This document shows positions 36,201 through 45,977 of a DNA stretch of 64,000 nt, piece after piece. The DNA comes from Chitinophaga sancti (GTDB taxonomy: Bacteria > Bacteroidota > Bacteroidia > Chitinophagales > Chitinophagaceae). The first letter of the stretch is position 1. Every line of letters begins with the position of its first letter. A program made the translations under genes and the position numbers. Location of the stretch: NCBI RefSeq assembly GCF_034087045.1, contig NZ_CP139247.1:3188001-3252000 (forward strand), in the 5' to 3' direction. The notes below the pieces were generated by a model. That model was not told the DNA's origin. It was given only the letters and a program-made list of their open reading frames with translations, and made no database searches.

Positions 36201-36779
36201 TTATTCTTCGCTGGCATTTTCGTTAATACTTGCTTCTGCTATTTCAGTCAGAGCAACGTCTGTCGCTTTTTCATTTTCCAACGTTTGTTGTAATAGATCT
36301 TCGACATCTGAATGGCCCATGTTCTGAGCAAAAGTTCTCAGTGTACCATAAGTAGCAATCTCGTAGTGTTCTACTTTTTGTGCTGCGAGAATCAGACCGG
36401 CATCTCTGATCATAGTATCCTTGTCGGTATCCTCAATTATTGAATTTGCTTCAGCTATCAAACCTTCCATTGCATCACATTTCTTCGTAGCTGGTTTTTC
36501 TCCTAATAGGCCAAATACCTGTTCCAACGTTTCGATATGAGTTTGTGTCTCTTGTGTATGCTTTTCGAATGCACTCGCCAATTCAGTACTGGTAGCTGCT
36601 TTTTTCATTTTAGGTAAAGCTTTTACAAGATGTTTTTCTGCCCAGTAAATATCTTTTAATTCGTCAACAAAGAATTTATGGAATTCGTTATTTCCCATTT
36701 TTTCGTTTTTGCCGGTAGACTTTGCTAAGGACTTATTATTTTTTTCAGTTGTAGGTTTTCCACCTGTGGTATTTGCCAT
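36201..36779 (-). CDS. Ferritin-like DUF892 (YciE/YciF) family protein
   Basis: From ATG 36779 the protein starts MANTTGGKPTTEKNNKS, a polar Lys-rich tail of about 30 residues. A four-helix ferritin-like domain follows (FHKFFVDELKDIYWAEKHL; KHTQETQTHIETLEQVF; AAQKVEHYEIATYGTL; TLENEKATDVALTEIA). The conserved Glu and His in the helices suit a di-iron centre. The family is associated with stress responses. ATG 36818 is an alternative start but adds a Lys/Asn stretch without clear role. Confidence 0.88.
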   Translation of the reverse strand: MANTTGGKPTTEKNNKSLAKSTGKNEKMGNNEFHKFFVDELKDIYWAEKHLVKALPKMKKAATSTELASAFEKHTQETQTHIETLEQVFGLLGEKPATKKCDAMEGLIAEANSIIEDTDKDTMIRDAGLILAAQKVEHYEIATYGTLRTFAQNMGHSDVEDLLQQTLENEKATDVALTEIAEASINENASEE

Positions 36780-36894
36780 AAATTTTTTTTGATTATTATT
36801 TATAACTAAATGAGCCAATATTCATGCCCTCCTTGGCAAAGCCACTACCAGGTGGAAAACGGGGCTGCTTAGGTGTTGGATGGTGTAGATAACC

Positions 36895-37392
36895 TTGCCC
36901 ATAAGGAGATTAAAACAGGTGATCCTGTTCAGCGCAAAAACAGGATGTGTATTCTTCTCCTGGCTGCAGACTCATTTAAGGATACCAGTTTCCCGTACTC
37001 AACCCATTAAAGCGCAAAAGAACTTTGCTGTTATTACCACAGTAGAATTAATAGCCTTACTCTGGACATTCTATTTGGTATTACTATTCACTTATGATCA
37101 TACTTTCTTTGGAGATCGTCATCCCGTAACCTACCTGATTGCTTTCGGATCATTGTTATGGTCATTATTCCTGATTCGCAATTTATTCAGGGTAAAACAA
37201 ATGGGTTATGCCATCCGATATGCTATCCCAACGGTAATAATATTCTGGAATTTCGTGGAGATTATGGGAAGATGGAATGTGCTGGATGAGATATGGGTGA
37301 AACCTTACGAATACTGGTTCGAGATGATTTTAACATTGGGGATATTTGTGGCGCTTTTTGGGGTATCGTTGCTGGAGAAGCGGACAACCTAA
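36895..37392 (+). CDS. Hypothetical membrane protein (four helices)
   Basis: A 165-residue frame with a TTG start at 36895 (GTG 36919 is possible; there is no ATG before the helices). Four hydrophobic segments: TTVELIALLWTFYLVLLFTY, VTYLIAFGSLLWSLFLI, AIRYAIPTVIIFWNFVEI and MILTLGIFVALFGVSLL. There are no motifs to assign a function. A hairpin terminator follows. Confidence 0.5.
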   Translation: MPIRRLKQVILFSAKTGCVFFSWLQTHLRIPVSRTQPIKAQKNFAVITTVELIALLWTFYLVLLFTYDHTFFGDRHPVTYLIAFGSLLWSLFLIRNLFRVKQMGYAIRYAIPTVIIFWNFVEIMGRWNVLDEIWVKPYEYWFEMILTLGIFVALFGVSLLEKRTT

Positions 37393-37423
37393 ATTATATA
37401 TTTAACTGAAATACAAGCAGGCA

Positions 37424-37465
37424 TTAAAACCTTAAAAGTAATAAGGTTTTATGTGTTATTTTTCT
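37424..37465 (+). terminator. Terminator after the four-helix membrane protein
   Basis: AAAACCTTA (37426-37434) pairs with TAAGGTTTT (37442-37450) around a 7-nt loop, followed by ATGTGTTATTTTTC. Confidence 0.65.
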
Positions 37466-37539
37466 ATTTTCATAAGTATTAGAGCACCATTTTCTACAAA
37501 TGGTATTAACAGTAAAAAGTAATGTCCCCCCAAAGTAGA

Positions 37540-40500
37540 TTATTGACGGATAAATTTCAAGATCCGTGTTTCACCTTTATCATTTATTACCTGCAGGATA
37601 TACATGCCATGTGGCAATTGGCTTACATCTGCGGTATATGTTTGTAGTTTCACAGCTACAACTTTACCATTCACATCCATCACCCGCAGTAGTTTAGGAA
37701 GCTGGGTACTTTTTACCTGCAGCTGGTCGCCTGTTACCGGGTTGGGATATATGCTCACCTGCCATGGAGTTGCAGCTTTGCTGTAGGTAAGGGCACTGGC
37801 TGTGTGCAGACTACCATATACCTCCAGTTCAAAAATGGAATAACCATACACCGTTACTCTGCTGGTACCATATACCCGCAGGTATCGTCCATGACCTGAT
37901 AAACCGGTGAGGTCATTATTCAATGTGGAGTTTCCTGTGACTGTTTTTATGGTATCCCAGTTGTTCAGATCGGTAGAAGTAAGTATCATGTAATTCTGTG
38001 CTGCTGCTGTTTCCCATTTAATTTTCACTTCCCTGATGTTGTAATCAGCTGCCAGGTCAACAGTAATATATTGCGGATCAGCGAAGGTACTGGACCAGCG
38101 GGTGGTCGTATCACCATCGACAGCATTTGCACCTGTATACACCTCATTTTCCAGAGAAGATACGGTAACCTGTTTATTCAATGCCAGATTATCGCCATAT
38201 ACTTCGTTTTCAGTGGTGGTGTAATATACATTGTCGATGTAAAAATCTGCAGCTGCTGCAGGCGCATCACCAGAGAAGGTAAATGCCTGTGTAATAGCGG
38301 TGAGATCGATACCACTCAGGCTGCTCACAGGAATAGTTACTTCATGCCATTGTCCGTCACGAATCAGTCCGAGTTTCTGTTCCCCGGCTGCATATTCAAT
38401 GGCGGCACTTGCGTTTGAAGCAATGACCGTAAAGCGGAATGATCCTGTATAGCTGGTCTTAAACCAGAATTTCAGGTAGCCGTTGCTGAAATGAGACAGG
38501 TCTCTCAGGTCATTCGCAACACCAAGTCCGAACCAATTGCCTGCTGCCGCAGTAAATGCCATGACATCGGTACCTTCATAAGGAGTCGCGTTGCTGATGG
38601 TAGTCAGGTTATTCCAGACATACAGATTGGCATCCTGTCCGAAAGTCAGTTTAGTGGCAATACCGGCATCATTGGTGTAAATGCCGTATTTATCAGCCGT
38701 GATGACATTACTCTGGACCGTAAATGTAACAGGAGCGGATAGGGTGCTCAGTTTTCCGTTATCAAAGGCTTTTGCTGTAATGGTATAAGTACCTTGTGCA
38801 ACATCACTCCATGTGAATGAATAAGGCGCTTTGTCGACTGTACCCAGTAATGTGGCACCATTATAAAATTCCACTTTATAGATAGTACCGTCGTCTGATA
38901 TAGCTGTGGTGATGGTTACATCAGCAGGTTGTATCAAAGCGGTATTGGCAGTAGGAGCTGTGATGCTGATAGCTGGTGGTGTGTTGCCTGGTGCAGCAAT
39001 GAATACGGTGACAGGTTTGGAGGTAGTCAGTTTATGCTGATTGTCTGTTGCTTTGGCAATCAGTGTCGCTACCTGTTGAGTACTGGTCTGCCATGTAAAA
39101 CTGAAGGGCGCAATGCTGTCTGTGCCCAGATAATTTTCACCATTATAGAAATCTACTTTGCTTACAGCACCATTGCTGTCATTGGCATTGGTAATGATAG
39201 GAATGGCAGCCGGTGTGGTGAATAGGGTATCGTTGCTGAGGTTCGTGATAGCTACGGTAGGAGCTGGGTTGTCAGATACGCCGCCGGTATAGTAGATGTT
39301 GTCAATATAAAAATCAGCATCTGTAGCAGGTGCATCGCCGGAGAGCATGAATAGCTGATTTACAGTCATAAGGTCGATGGCAGTTCCAAATTCACTGACA
39401 GGTATTGTCACTTCATGCCATTGTCCGTCGCGTACCAATCCATGTTCGTTTGTGCCGTTGAACTGTATCCAGCCTTCTGCTGCTTCAGTAGAAATGCCGA
39501 CTTTGAACGTGCCGGTATAGCTGGTCTTCATGTGAAATTTCAGGCTGCCACTGGTTGCGTAGTTGGCCATATTCCTGTTGTCATTGGCTACACCCAGTCC
39601 GAACCAATTACCGGCGGCGGCGTGTAGGCCCCAGACATGACTGCCTTCGAAAGGAACCGGGTTGGAGATGTTGGAAATATTATTCCAATAATAAAGGTTC
39701 GCATCCTTGCCCAGGGTGACCTGATTATTTACAACCGTGTTGTCAGTGAAAATACCAAAATTGCCTTCAGGTGCATCATTGGTACTCAGGATCAGCTTAT
39801 CTCCTTTGGTGATGTCCTGATAAAGCCGGATGTAATCAACCTCCATATGGCCCGGTAATGGAGCTGTAACGTCATTTTCAGAATAGATACCGGGGTAGTT
39901 GCCACCTACTGCGAGATTGAGTAGTATATAAAATGGTTGCTGAAATGCATCCAGTCCATTGCCGCCATTAATCCCGATTTTGTAAAAAGGGCTGCCATCC
40001 AGGTAAATGGTTAGGAAGGCGGTGTCCCATACCAGTTTATACAGGTGATAGTCATCGTTGAGATTGATGCCTTGCGTGACGGTATCTTTGGCATAGGTTG
40101 CGTGGCCGGTATAGCCACCTGGATTTTCCGTCCACCAATGGGTAGCTGAGCTAAGCGTACTATTGGCTTTCCCTGCAGCAATGGCGCCGGCAAATCCCAT
40201 TTCCAGGATGTCTACTTCTCCATTGTGGGGCCATTCGCCGCCCGTGCTGCCCAGCATCCAGAAGGCTGGCCACAGGCCGTTACCTACCTGGGGTACTTTG
40301 ATCCTGGCTTCCAGCGTGCCGTAGCGGAAGGCCACGCGTCCGCTGGTTTTAATTCTGCCGGAGGTAAATGGTTTGCCGCCTACAGCTTCCCGGCGGGCTT
40401 CAATGACAAGGTGACCATTTTCCACTCTTACATTGTTGCTACTACTGGTGTAATATTCGAGCTCGGCGTTGCCCCAGCCGCAATTGCCTTTGGAACAACC

Positions 40501-40638
40501 ATCGCCGGTCTCATAGGTCCAGTTCAGTGGATTAAGGGTGGGGCCGTCGAAATTTTCTTCCCAGACCAGTTTTTGCTGGGCTAATAAAAGCATGGGGGTC
40601 AGGATAAGACAAGCCAGCATGCACATAGGTGTTTTCAT
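37540..40638 (-). CDS. Secreted GH16 endo-beta-glucanase with Ig-like, CBM-like, F5/8 and T9SS sorting domains
   Basis: Starting at ATG 40638 (signal MKTPMCMLACLILTPMLLLA), the 1032-residue protein has a GH16 domain (about 22-275) with the catalytic GEVDILEMG motif (E141, D143, E146), typical of laminarinase/beta-1,3-glucanase. Then come a carbohydrate-binding-like domain ending DADFYIDNIYYTGG, two Ig-like domains (NGENYLGTDSIAPFSFTW; NGATLLGTVDKAPYSFTW), a second copy of the binding domain, an F5/8 discoidin-like domain (about 855-955) and a C-terminal type IX secretion signal (VSIYPNPVTGDQLQV...FIRQ). It probably degrades fungal or algal beta-glucans at the cell surface or outside. Confidence 0.9.
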   Translation of the reverse strand: MKTPMCMLACLILTPMLLLAQQKLVWEENFDGPTLNPLNWTYETGDGCSKGNCGWGNAELEYYTSSSNNVRVENGHLVIEARREAVGGKPFTSGRIKTSGRVAFRYGTLEARIKVPQVGNGLWPAFWMLGSTGGEWPHNGEVDILEMGFAGAIAAGKANSTLSSATHWWTENPGGYTGHATYAKDTVTQGINLNDDYHLYKLVWDTAFLTIYLDGSPFYKIGINGGNGLDAFQQPFYILLNLAVGGNYPGIYSENDVTAPLPGHMEVDYIRLYQDITKGDKLILSTNDAPEGNFGIFTDNTVVNNQVTLGKDANLYYWNNISNISNPVPFEGSHVWGLHAAAGNWFGLGVANDNRNMANYATSGSLKFHMKTSYTGTFKVGISTEAAEGWIQFNGTNEHGLVRDGQWHEVTIPVSEFGTAIDLMTVNQLFMLSGDAPATDADFYIDNIYYTGGVSDNPAPTVAITNLSNDTLFTTPAAIPIITNANDSNGAVSKVDFYNGENYLGTDSIAPFSFTWQTSTQQVATLIAKATDNQHKLTTSKPVTVFIAAPGNTPPAISITAPTANTALIQPADVTITTAISDDGTIYKVEFYNGATLLGTVDKAPYSFTWSDVAQGTYTITAKAFDNGKLSTLSAPVTFTVQSNVITADKYGIYTNDAGIATKLTFGQDANLYVWNNLTTISNATPYEGTDVMAFTAAAGNWFGLGVANDLRDLSHFSNGYLKFWFKTSYTGSFRFTVIASNASAAIEYAAGEQKLGLIRDGQWHEVTIPVSSLSGIDLTAITQAFTFSGDAPAAAADFYIDNVYYTTTENEVYGDNLALNKQVTVSSLENEVYTGANAVDGDTTTRWSSTFADPQYITVDLAADYNIREVKIKWETAAAQNYMILTSTDLNNWDTIKTVTGNSTLNNDLTGLSGHGRYLRVYGTSRVTVYGYSIFELEVYGSLHTASALTYSKAATPWQVSIYPNPVTGDQLQVKSTQLPKLLRVMDVNGKVVAVKLQTYTADVSQLPHGMYILQVINDKGETRILKFIRQ

Positions 40639-40774
40639 ATTTATGCTATTTAATGAACGTGGTTCCTGGATGATAGTGCAGCAATAACGGATCAACAAAC
40701 AAGTCGTAATAAAGGTAACAAAAAACCGGGAAGTCCTGTTTGGGCTAACGGTTTCTTTTGTGTGTGGGTTATTA

Positions 40775-41386
40775 TTATATTTTTTGCAAACACCAGGTGG
40801 TCATGGACCGTAGGTTTTGCACATTGGTGGTTTTTATAGGTTCATGAAGCCAGGCGTTGAGTCTTTCGGTATATTGAAGCAGCAATTGCAGGTTTACCAA
40901 AAAACGTTCACTGCCATCTGGCAAACGATAGCGACCATTGCCCATGCTATGTACCAGCGTTTCAATCCCGATATCCGATGCAAGTCTTACAAATAAATAG
41001 CCGCCGGGTTTCAGCACCCGCCACATTGAGTGGATCATATTATCAAAATGTTCAGTCGTGTTGGCGAAGTGCAACACTGCGCTGCTGATCACCAGGTCAA
41101 AGTAATTATTCTCAAAAGGCAGGTTTTCAGCTGAAGTAACTACAAAATTCTCTTTAGGGTTAGTGTGGGATAGTATTTGTGATAATTCTTTAACAGCTGA
41201 TATCGCATTGGGATTAGGATCAATGCCGTATACATCATAGTTGTTTCTTAAGAAGTAGATCAGGTTACGTCCGCCTCCGCAGCCTGCATCAAGCACCTTT
41301 TTGCAATTATCATAAGTACCTTTAAGTAGTTGGTCGAAGAGGTAGATATCTATATTTCCATAAAGTTCCTGAAGTTTCGGTTGCAT
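40775..41386 (-). CDS. Class I SAM-dependent methyltransferase
   Basis: A 203-residue Rossmann-fold methyltransferase with motif I VLDAGCGGGRNLIYFL, an acidic strand end VYGIDPNPNAI, ENLPFENNYFDLVISSAVLHF and MWRVLKPGGYLFVR. Substrate unknown. A good promoter (TTTG-N19-TAACTTTG) ends 4 nt before its ATG. Confidence 0.85.
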   Translation of the reverse strand: MQPKLQELYGNIDIYLFDQLLKGTYDNCKKVLDAGCGGGRNLIYFLRNNYDVYGIDPNPNAISAVKELSQILSHTNPKENFVVTSAENLPFENNYFDLVISSAVLHFANTTEHFDNMIHSMWRVLKPGGYLFVRLASDIGIETLVHSMGNGRYRLPDGSERFLVNLQLLLQYTERLNAWLHEPIKTTNVQNLRSMTTWCLQKI

Positions 41387-41390
41387 GGCT

Positions 41391-41421
41391 CAAAGTTAAA
41401 GGATTAGCCTTGAATAGCAAA
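41391..41421 (-). promoter_or_regulatory. Bacteroidota promoter of the methyltransferase gene
   Basis: On the minus strand TTTG (41421-41418) and TAACTTTG (41398-41391) are 19 nt apart, matching the -33/-7 consensus. The ATG begins 4 nt after the -7 element, so the transcript would be nearly leaderless. Confidence 0.7.
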
Positions 41422-41515
41422 TCTGACTGATCCGGGGAAGGCAATAAAAAATCATTGCACTCCTGACATAGGGTTGTCATTACCCTGCCTTTCCTTTGTG
41501 TCATAATATAAAAAC

Positions 41516-42043
41516 ATGGAAAAAAATATCAAGCGCATACCAGATCATTACACGGCAGTAACGCCATGGATCATATCACCATCGTCGGCTAAATTAATTG
41601 AGTTTTTAGAAGCGGCTTTTGGTGCGCAGGAAATTCCGAATAGCAGGATAGTGAATGCTGATGGCATAATCATTCATGTGGTGGTTAAGATAGGAGATGC
41701 CATGGTCATGTTGTTTGATGCAAGAGCAGGATGGGCGCCTACGCCGGTTTTTCTGAATTTATATGTGGAAGACATTGAAGCTACCAGTCAAAAAGCAATT
41801 ACGCTTGGTGCAACATTAGTTACTAACATTACCATGTTATGGTTCGGTGAAAAGGTGTGCAGAATTTTAGACCCGTTTGGTAATCTTTGGTGGATGAACG
41901 AACGTGTTGAAGATGTGGACTTTACCAATCCTGAAGAAGTTGGAAAGCGGGCTTCCACGCCAGATGCAGTAGCCGGTATAACCTATATTCAGCAATCGCT
42001 GGACGAAGCATTGAAAGCGCAGCGGGCATTTTTAAACTATTAG
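41516..42043 (+). CDS. VOC family protein (PhnB-like)
   Basis: A 175-residue protein with one or two betaalphabetabetabeta modules: TAVTPWIISPSSAKLIEFLEAAFG at the start, VKIGDAMVMLFDA, FLNLYVEDIEATSQKAITLG and ICRILDPFGNLW. This is the PhnB/glyoxalase-like layout (aminoglycoside- or bleomycin-resistance-like fold). Function unknown. A 30-residue helical tail extends beyond the fold. Confidence 0.8.
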   Translation: MEKNIKRIPDHYTAVTPWIISPSSAKLIEFLEAAFGAQEIPNSRIVNADGIIIHVVVKIGDAMVMLFDARAGWAPTPVFLNLYVEDIEATSQKAITLGATLVTNITMLWFGEKVCRILDPFGNLWWMNERVEDVDFTNPEEVGKRASTPDAVAGITYIQQSLDEALKAQRAFLNY

Positions 42044-42114
42044 CCATCAAAGCCAGGAGGTTATTTAAACGCTACTTCGAGAAAGAGGAAGTAGAATAGC
42101 GTATACTTCCTGAT

Positions 42115-42147
42115 CAAAAAAAAGGGCTGACTATTATGGTCAGCCCC
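42115..42147 (-). terminator. Terminator of the siderophore-type receptor gene
   Basis: GGGCTGAC (42124-42131) and GTCAGCCC (42139-42146) form an 8-bp stem with a 7-nt loop. On the minus strand the stem is followed by nine T. Confidence 0.85.
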
Positions 42148-42171
42148 TGATATTGTTTGTAAGTAGTTCTT

Positions 42172-44541
42172 TTAAAACTTGAAGGTCATGCTACCGGTAA
42201 CACGAGTAGGATTTTGCGCTGCCAGACGATATGACCAGTACTTTTCATTGGTCAGGTTATCCACCTTTAACCCAATTCTGTAGCTCGGTTTGTCATAGAA
42301 AACAGCCGCATCCAACACGGTATAAGATGGAATGCTAAACTTAAAAGAAGTGGTATTTGTCTGGTAATATTCACTGGCATAGATGCCCCCGAAACCGAAA
42401 CCAAGTCCTTTGGCTACTCCGGAAGCCAGGCGGTAGCTGATCCACAGATTCCCTACTTTAGGAGGACCGGCGGTTGTGGGTCTCAGTCCCAGTATAGAAG
42501 CATTGGCTTTTGTGTATTTACTATCATTGTAAGTATAACCAGCTATAATGTTTAGACCTTTTATTGGATTCGCGATAACTTCCACCTCATATCCTTTGCT
42601 TAACTGTGTACCATCCTGAATGGAGTAGGTAGCATGGTCCGGATCATCACGGGTCACGTTAGTAACAGAAATATTGTAGTAGCTCAATGTTGCACTCACC
42701 TTGTTGAGGTCTAATTTCACCCCGCCTTCCCATTGATTAGCCTCCGTTGGCTTAAAAGTGTTACCCTCAAAGTCAGATCCCGAAACGTTGTTGAACCCGT
42801 TCATATAGTTACCGAAGATGGAGACCTTATCTTTAACAACCTGATATACGGCACCGAATTTAGGTGACAGCGCTGTCTGATTATAATTCCCTGCTGTTGA
42901 ATCCTGCGCAGGATAATAAGCCCCTTTGTTCATATACCTGTCTACCCGCAGGCTGGCCATTACCAGTAATTTATCGGTAATGTTCAGTACATCAGACACA
43001 TAAGCGCTATAGGTTTCTTCTCTTCCGGATACATAATTGGTATATGTAGCATTTGCAAAGAGCGGCCTTACCTTTTCACGTGTAAAGTTATTATATGCTG
43101 TACCGGGCTTTCTGACATCAATAGGGGTCATGTTTACAGTAGCATCATTCCGGTTTGATGTGAGGCTGTAATAATCCAGACCAGCAACAATTCTATTCCT
43201 TAATGCGCCAATTTTAAAGTCGCCGATGAAATTTTGCTGAATATCGGTTCCATAATAAGGATAATCCTGGTTGGTTACAGACTGGCGCAATGTTGTATCT
43301 GATGTCATTGTCAGTTGCACAACATATCCTTCAGAAGAAGATCGTGTTCTCGAAACAATTGTCTGAGAAGTCCAGCTTTTGGAAAGTATATATTTCGCTT
43401 GTGCAAAGATGTTATACTGCTGGCTGTTATAGTTGATAGTATTGTTCGCAAAAGAAAGCTTGTAAGGAATATGGTAATCCACGATGCTTTTCGCCTTTCC
43501 ACTGGCATAAGGCGCCAGACGGGTAGGAGAAGTGGCTTTATTTAGACCGAACTCTATATCAAGGGAAAGTGTCAGTCTGTCGTTCACAGCATATGAGAAA
43601 CTGGGGGCAATCAAAAAGCTTCTGGTGAAGCCTGCATCCTGGAAACTATTCTCACTATGTAAAGCTGTATTAACCCTCAACAATGCGGTTTTCTCTTTAT
43701 TTAGCGGGGAATTGATATCCATAGTGAGACGGTTCAGGTTCCAGCTCGCACCAGAATATGAAACTTCTCCCATGAAATTCTCAAAAGGTTTTTTTGTTAC
43801 CCTGTTAAACAGGCCTCCGAAAGAAGATACAGTACTACCGAACAATGTAGCAGATGGTCCTTTGATCACCTCTATACGTTCAAGGTTTACCGGATCAATA
43901 GTTGTGTAGGTAAAACTGCTTACACCATTACGTACGAGCTGAGGTGTCGCAAAACCTCTTGAGATAAAGGTTGTTCTACCCTGGTTTCTTATTTCTGCGA
44001 TACCGGCGCCTGGTACATTTTTAAAAGCGCTGTTATAGTCAGTGATCAGCTGTTCTTTCATCAGCTCTTTGCTTACAACAGTATATACCTGTGGGTTCTC
44101 CATATTGCCCAGTGGCATTTTGGAAACATCCATGCTTTCTTTTCTCCCAAAACGGTTGCCACCACTGGTTACCACAACTTCTTCCAGCTTCTGTGAAGAA
44201 GTATTTAAAACAATTTTAATATAGTTTTCCCGGCCTTCTTCAGCCTTCACTTCTACAACAACAGCTTCCAGCCCTATTAATGATGCTTTCAGATGATAGG
44301 TACCGCCCCGGATATTTTTGAAATTAAATAGGCCATTTTCATTGGTAATCGCCCCTTTTGACAGTTCCTGGATAATAACTGTTACTCCTGGAGCAGGTTC
44401 TCCATTATTAGTCACAACAATACCAGAAATACCTGTTGGCTTGTCGTCTATATCATTTCCATAGATGGCAGGCTTATTAAATAAGAAAAGTGATAATATT
44501 AGCGTAAGAACTGAATACAGTTTCCTCAGATGCATTCCCAT
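42172..44541 (-). CDS. TonB-dependent siderophore-type receptor
   Basis: A 789-residue outer-membrane receptor: signal sequence, CarboxypepD_reg-like domain (ISGIVVTNNGEPAPGVTVII), plug with MENPQVYTVVSKELMKEQ, NVPGAGIAEIRNQGRTTFISRGF and RIEVIKGPSATLFGSTVSSFGG, and a C-terminal barrel ending GSMTFKF. The plug layout (PQ...V, spontaneous quenching of GLFNRVTKKP) is that of ferric-siderophore receptors. The divergent AraC gene just upstream probably regulates it. A -7-like TAATTTTG (44551-44544) sits 2 nt before the ATG. Confidence 0.88.
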   Translation of the reverse strand: MGMHLRKLYSVLTLILSLFLFNKPAIYGNDIDDKPTGISGIVVTNNGEPAPGVTVIIQELSKGAITNENGLFNFKNIRGGTYHLKASLIGLEAVVVEVKAEEGRENYIKIVLNTSSQKLEEVVVTSGGNRFGRKESMDVSKMPLGNMENPQVYTVVSKELMKEQLITDYNSAFKNVPGAGIAEIRNQGRTTFISRGFATPQLVRNGVSSFTYTTIDPVNLERIEVIKGPSATLFGSTVSSFGGLFNRVTKKPFENFMGEVSYSGASWNLNRLTMDINSPLNKEKTALLRVNTALHSENSFQDAGFTRSFLIAPSFSYAVNDRLTLSLDIEFGLNKATSPTRLAPYASGKAKSIVDYHIPYKLSFANNTINYNSQQYNIFAQAKYILSKSWTSQTIVSRTRSSSEGYVVQLTMTSDTTLRQSVTNQDYPYYGTDIQQNFIGDFKIGALRNRIVAGLDYYSLTSNRNDATVNMTPIDVRKPGTAYNNFTREKVRPLFANATYTNYVSGREETYSAYVSDVLNITDKLLVMASLRVDRYMNKGAYYPAQDSTAGNYNQTALSPKFGAVYQVVKDKVSIFGNYMNGFNNVSGSDFEGNTFKPTEANQWEGGVKLDLNKVSATLSYYNISVTNVTRDDPDHATYSIQDGTQLSKGYEVEVIANPIKGLNIIAGYTYNDSKYTKANASILGLRPTTAGPPKVGNLWISYRLASGVAKGLGFGFGGIYASEYYQTNTTSFKFSIPSYTVLDAAVFYDKPSYRIGLKVDNLTNEKYWSYRLAAQNPTRVTGSMTFKF

Positions 44542-44645
44542 TACAAAATTAAATTAGAATGCAAAAGTGCACAGGCCGCCGGAAATAGTTATATCCAAAG
44601 TGGAAATTTTTTAATCGGATCGGGAATTTTTTCACCCTTTTTCAT

Positions 44646-45494
44646 TTAATACTGGTTTGCCTGGGAGGGATTGTGATCTTTACGATATATAGATGGTACC
44701 ACGCCTTTGTACTTTTTAAAAATTCGGTTCAGATGGCTTTGATCGGTAAAGCCAAATTCGAAGGCAATTTCATTTATTCGCATATCGGTAAGCCGCAGGC
44801 GGCTTTCAATTAATTTCATTTTATACAACGTAATGTATTGTTGCAGGCTTTCGCCCGTATGCTTTTTAAAATATTCACTGACATAATTGGGCGATAGATT
44901 AAATTTTGCTGCAATTTGTTCAATTTTTAATTTCTCAGGTTGAAAGATAAACTGGTGCAGATAGTTTATTACAGGCATTATATTGGTTATATTTCCATTA
45001 AAAACTTCTATTTCCTGTAAGGTAAGGTTACGGGCAGCAAAAGAGATAATGGTATTGATAAGTTGTTGTGTGATCTGTTCCTGGTGGGGAGATTGGGTTT
45101 CTTTTTCCCTGATCAATGCTTCAACGGCAGCTCTGATGAATGGTTTATCTGTAATAGTTTTTAGAATGCATCCCGGCAAGTGATTATAACTGTTGAAAAT
45201 ATATTCTAAATCCTTAATGTTTTGACTTGTTTGTAGCTTTAGGTAGTCATTACTGAATCGGATAAAGAAAAACCGGCTAAAAGAATCAACCTGAAAACTA
45301 TGTTGATCCTGTGGGAAAATGAGAAACAACTTATTAGGTGCATAAGGAAGTTGATGCCCATTGATCGTTTGTATCCCGGTACCATCCAGCACAAATACCA
45401 TCTCAAAGAAGGTGTTTTTATGTACCCTTGCACTGTAATTGTAAGTTTCTAATAATTCCAGATCGTACGTAGTATATAAATTCTTTGTTTCCAC
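44646..45494 (-). CDS. AraC family transcriptional regulator
   Basis: The 282-residue protein has a cupin-like N-terminus (ARVHKNTFFEMVFVLDGTGIQ, HQLPYAPNKLFLIFPQDQHSF) and a C-terminal AraC domain (KIEQIAAKFNLSPNYVSEYF, INEIAFEFGFTDQSHLNRIF). It lies upstream of the siderophore receptor gene on the same strand and divergent from DoxX and the deacetylase, so it could control either side. Confidence 0.88.
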   Translation of the reverse strand: METKNLYTTYDLELLETYNYSARVHKNTFFEMVFVLDGTGIQTINGHQLPYAPNKLFLIFPQDQHSFQVDSFSRFFFIRFSNDYLKLQTSQNIKDLEYIFNSYNHLPGCILKTITDKPFIRAAVEALIREKETQSPHQEQITQQLINTIISFAARNLTLQEIEVFNGNITNIMPVINYLHQFIFQPEKLKIEQIAAKFNLSPNYVSEYFKKHTGESLQQYITLYKMKLIESRLRLTDMRINEIAFEFGFTDQSHLNRIFKKYKGVVPSIYRKDHNPSQANQY

Positions 45495-45571
45495 ACCTGC
45501 AATTTTACAATTTTTTCCTGCATATATCCTTGTTTCGGGTGTGTGTTTTAGTAGAAATTTGTATAAAAATT

Positions 45572-45973
45572 ATGTTTATGACTGATTTATGTTATCTCCT
45601 GTTACGCCTGGTGGCTGGTGTTAGTCTTTTTGGGCACGGATTGGTCAGGCTACCCAAACTTGCTGGGTTTAGCCAGTGGATGACCAGTACCTTTGCAAAA
45701 TCAATGTTGCCCCAAAGCCTGGTTATGCCCTTTAGTTATATGTTACCAGTAGCAGAATTTATGATAGGTCTTCTTTTGATTCTTGGTCTGTTTTCCAACA
45801 AATCTATACTAGCGGGCATTATCGTGATGCTACTACTAATATTTGGTACTTGTATGATTGAAAACTGGGAAGCCCTTCCTTCTCAAATTATTCATGCGCT
45901 TGTACTTATTATGCTGTTGCAGTTTATAGCCAGTAACAATATTTCTCTTGATAAATTATTAAGGAAATACTAG
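45572..45973 (+). CDS. DoxX family membrane protein
   Basis: The start at 45572 (or 45578) gives a four-helix protein of about 133 residues with LLRLVAGVSLFGHGLVRLPK and FSYMLPVAEFMIGLLLILGLF, as in DoxX/SURF4-like proteins of redox or sulfur metabolism. The longer frame from 45485 would overlap the regulator's start. The deacetylase gene begins 4 nt after its stop, so the two form an operon. Confidence 0.78.
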   Translation: MFMTDLCYLLLRLVAGVSLFGHGLVRLPKLAGFSQWMTSTFAKSMLPQSLVMPFSYMLPVAEFMIGLLLILGLFSNKSILAGIIVMLLLIFGTCMIENWEALPSQIIHALVLIMLLQFIASNNISLDKLLRKY

Positions 45974-45977
45974 AATT

